Source: Pseudomonas saliphila
GTDB lineage: Bacteria > Pseudomonadota > Gammaproteobacteria > Pseudomonadales > Pseudomonadaceae
Assembly (NCBI RefSeq): GCF_008638345.1
Contig: NZ_VTVA01000015.1
Location: 1 to 64,000 of the forward strand
Length of the DNA stretch: 64,000 bases
Direction of reading: 5' to 3'
The position numbers were made by a program, and so were the translations under genes. Shown piece after piece: positions 62,264-64,000 of this stretch. Each line of letters starts with the position of its first letter. Positions within the stretch are counted from its first letter, which is position 1. A model generated the notes under the pieces. It ran no database searches and had not been told where the DNA came from. It saw nothing but the letters and a program-made list of their open reading frames with translations.

Positions 62264-63577
62264 CTAAGGCAGGTACGGTGACCATGAAGGCACGCGCAGG
62301 TCGGTGAACTGGGTCGGTATGACCGACCGCGCACGACCATTAGTCGAGACCAGCATGAGTACGCCTTTTCCCTGTTGACGGGTGGCATAAATTAACATAG
62401 TGCCGTTGGGAGAGACAGTAGGAGACTCATCCAGCGACGTTTCTGTCAAAATCCTCAGATTGCCGCTCTTCAGATCCTGAGTGGCAATATGAAAATTACG
62501 GTAGCCCTGCTGCCGGTGAACCATGACCATGGTCTGGCCGTCCACCGATAGCTTGGCGTTGGCATTATAGTTGCCAACAAAAGTTAAGCGCTCTGACGAG
62601 CCGCCATTGATATTCTGCTTGTAGATCTGCGGACGCCCGCCTCGATCCGATGTGAACGCGATGGTGTTGTTGTCCATCCAGCTCGGCTCGGTATCGATCC
62701 CGTAATGATTGGTGACTCGCCGCATATCCTTGGTAGCAAGGTTCATGACGTATATCTCGGGATTGCCATCACGCGATAGCACGAAAGCCAACCGCTTTCC
62801 GTCAGGCGACCACGCCGGCGCACCGTTGAGGCCTTCGAAACTGGTGATACGCTCGCGCCGTCCGGTCTGTACGTAGTGCACATAGATCTCGGGCCGGCGA
62901 GATTCAAAAGATACATAGGCAATCCGCTGACCATCCGGTGCGTAGGACGGCGTCAGGATCGGCTCCTTCGACTGCAGCAGGGTCACCGCACGCGCCCCGT
63001 CATAGTCCGAGCGCTGCAAGGTGAAGCGCGTATTATCGGCCGAATGACGTTCTGCTGCGACATAGAGCAGTTTGGTATTGAACGCACCCTTGATGCCGGT
63101 CAGCTCCTCGAAAACCTCGTCACTCACGCGGTGCGCCATATCGCGCAGCTGGCTCCGGGTACCGCTGACCGTCTTGGACAACAGCACTTCTTCGCGGGCC
63201 ACGCCATACAACACATATTTGATTTCGAAGCGATCGGCCGCCGCGCTGGTCACTCGACCAGCCACAACGTACTGCACGCCCAAGGCATTCCAGTCCCGGG
63301 GAAATATTTCGCTGGCCTGGGTCGGATAGCTGAGCATATTCCCGCGATCAAAGGCGGCAAACATGCCCGTGTTGCCCATGTCATTCCCGACAATCTGGGC
63401 AACATCTTCCGGCAACGGGTCTGAGCCCTGCGTGCCGAAGGGAACCACGGCAATTGGGGTTGCCTTGTCGGTACCGCGGGTGATTTCAATGGCATTCTGC
63501 GCCACTGCCGTTTGGGCAATGAACAATACGGCCACAGCCGCCATCCATAACCGGGTTAATTTCGCTGCATTTCTCAA
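62264..63577 (-). CDS. tolB: Tol-Pal system protein TolB
   Basis: TolB is a periplasmic protein that binds Pal and is regulated by TolA. The 437-residue product has a signal peptide (1 to about 27, ending AVAQ), an N-terminal domain with the TolA-contact region and a six-bladed propeller whose repeats read '[24 protein letters not shown]', '[25 protein letters not shown]' and so on. It overlaps the tolA stop by four bases (ATGA). Confidence 0.97.
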   Translation of the reverse strand: MRNAAKLTRLWMAAVAVLFIAQTAVAQNAIEITRGTDKATPIAVVPFGTQGSDPLPEDVAQIVGNDMGNTGMFAAFDRGNMLSYPTQASEIFPRDWNALGVQYVVAGRVTSAAADRFEIKYVLYGVAREEVLLSKTVSGTRSQLRDMAHRVSDEVFEELTGIKGAFNTKLLYVAAERHSADNTRFTLQRSDYDGARAVTLLQSKEPILTPSYAPDGQRIAYVSFESRRPEIYVHYVQTGRRERITSFEGLNGAPAWSPDGKRLAFVLSRDGNPEIYVMNLATKDMRRVTNHYGIDTEPSWMDNNTIAFTSDRGGRPQIYKQNINGGSSERLTFVGNYNANAKLSVDGQTMVMVHRQQGYRNFHIATQDLKSGNLRILTETSLDESPTVSPNGTMLIYATRQQGKGVLMLVSTNGRARSVIPTQFTDLRVPSWSPYLP

Positions 63578-64000
63578 AATGACAAATCCTCTGGCCTGAA
63601 TCGCAGGGTTAGGTTGCGGAACCTGCGATCGAACGTGGTTGGATCTTCCCGCGATAATTGCTGCATTTCCGGGATCCGTCCCACATTACGTACCGCCTGC
63701 ACTGCCGATTGGTCAAAGCCCGCATCACCGCTCGAACGTGAGACTACCGCATCGGTAATTTGCCCGGTAGGCAGCATGCTGATTTTTACTTCCACTACCA
63801 TACCGTTTCGCGCGGTCGGCGGCCGGCGCCATTGGGCGCTGACGTAGCGCCTGATAACGTCTTCATAACTGGCCGCCACCTCATCGCCTACGTTATTGGC
63901 CTGGGCCTGCTGATATTGCGTTTCATCTGCCAGCAGCTCCGCCAACGCCTTGGCGCGGGCGTCTTCCTGTTCACGCTTCTGTTTTGCGACGCGATCAGCT
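63574..64000 (-). CDS. tolA: 3' part of tolA, cut by the window edge
   Basis: TolA is the inner-membrane energy transducer of the Tol-Pal system. The open frame runs from the right edge to the stop at 63574. It shows the end of the alanine/lysine/glutamate-rich helical domain II ('[22 protein letters not shown]') and the C-terminal domain III ('[61 protein letters not shown]') that contacts TolB. The N-terminus is outside the window. Confidence 0.93.
   Translation of the reverse strand, partial: ADRVAKQKREQEDARAKALAELLADETQYQQAQANNVGDEVAASYEDVIRRYVSAQWRRPPTARNGMVVEVKISMLPTGQITDAVVSRSSGDAGFDQSAVQAVRNVGRIPEMQQLSREDPTTFDRRFRNLTLRFRPEDLSF

Noticed and set aside
1-64000. CRISPR arrays, insertion sequences or prophage genes
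   Set aside because: I looked for regularly spaced repeats, transposase motifs and phage structural genes and saw none.

Overview
The window reads as a chromosomal segment of a gammaproteobacterium of the Pseudomonadaceae, moderately GC-rich and tightly packed. The block nadA - bepA - TusA-like - AI-2E permease - bcp - gcvR - dapA - bamC - MBL hydrolase - purC, and the separate tol-pal-cpoB block next to tRNA-Lys, have the gene order I remember from Pseudomonas aeruginosa. RdgC, the OprL-type Pal and the AlgU-type promoters also fit. A Halopseudomonas-like or other marine/environmental pseudomonad is my best guess, but the genus is inference.

Layout. Positions 1-450: the tail of an unidentified gene, then tRNA-Asp and tRNA-Val with promoter and terminator. 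638-1555: rdgC. 1865-13454: a small lipoprotein gene and a complete single-direction type II secretion operon, gspC to gspN, whose genes mostly overlap or abut. 14073-18316: likely clients and helpers of export, namely a lipoprotein alpha/beta hydrolase and a Tat-targeted PhoX phosphatase with its own tatA/tatB pair. 18783-21553: an OafA-type acyltransferase and a YedK/HMCES protein. 21689-32118: a metal block, with two related CDF transporters flanking a siderophore unit (FhuF reductase, TonB receptor, PvdE-like exporter, FhuC/D/B importer) that has Fur-box-like sites.

32230-43507 is an accessory defence island. It holds a short remnant resembling the start of a TrlF/PHP-type ATPase and a six-gene type I restriction-modification operon (hsdM-hsdS-DUF262-DUF262/DUF1524-hsdR-YgjP peptidase) with overlapping genes. 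About 1 kb of non-coding DNA separates it from tRNA-Ser(CGA). 44875-53918 is conserved housekeeping. 54104-60479 is a stress block: DUF4142, PA2169-family four-helix protein, DUF2892, DUF2061, DUF892, two diiron ferritin-like proteins and a hemerythrin. Sequences matching the AlgU (sigma-22) consensus precede at least two of its transcription units. 60564-64000: tRNA-Lys, then cpoB, pal, tolB and the 3' end of tolA.

How parts may work together: proteins exported by Sec or Tat (the latter perhaps with the dedicated TatAB) could be passed on by the Gsp system. Both nearby candidates have lipobox cysteines, which suggests surface-anchored enzymes. In the RM island, the DUF262 pair sits between the specificity and restriction subunits, as if a modification-dependent nuclease had been built into a classical type I operon. 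These links rest on gene context and are not shown by the sequence itself.
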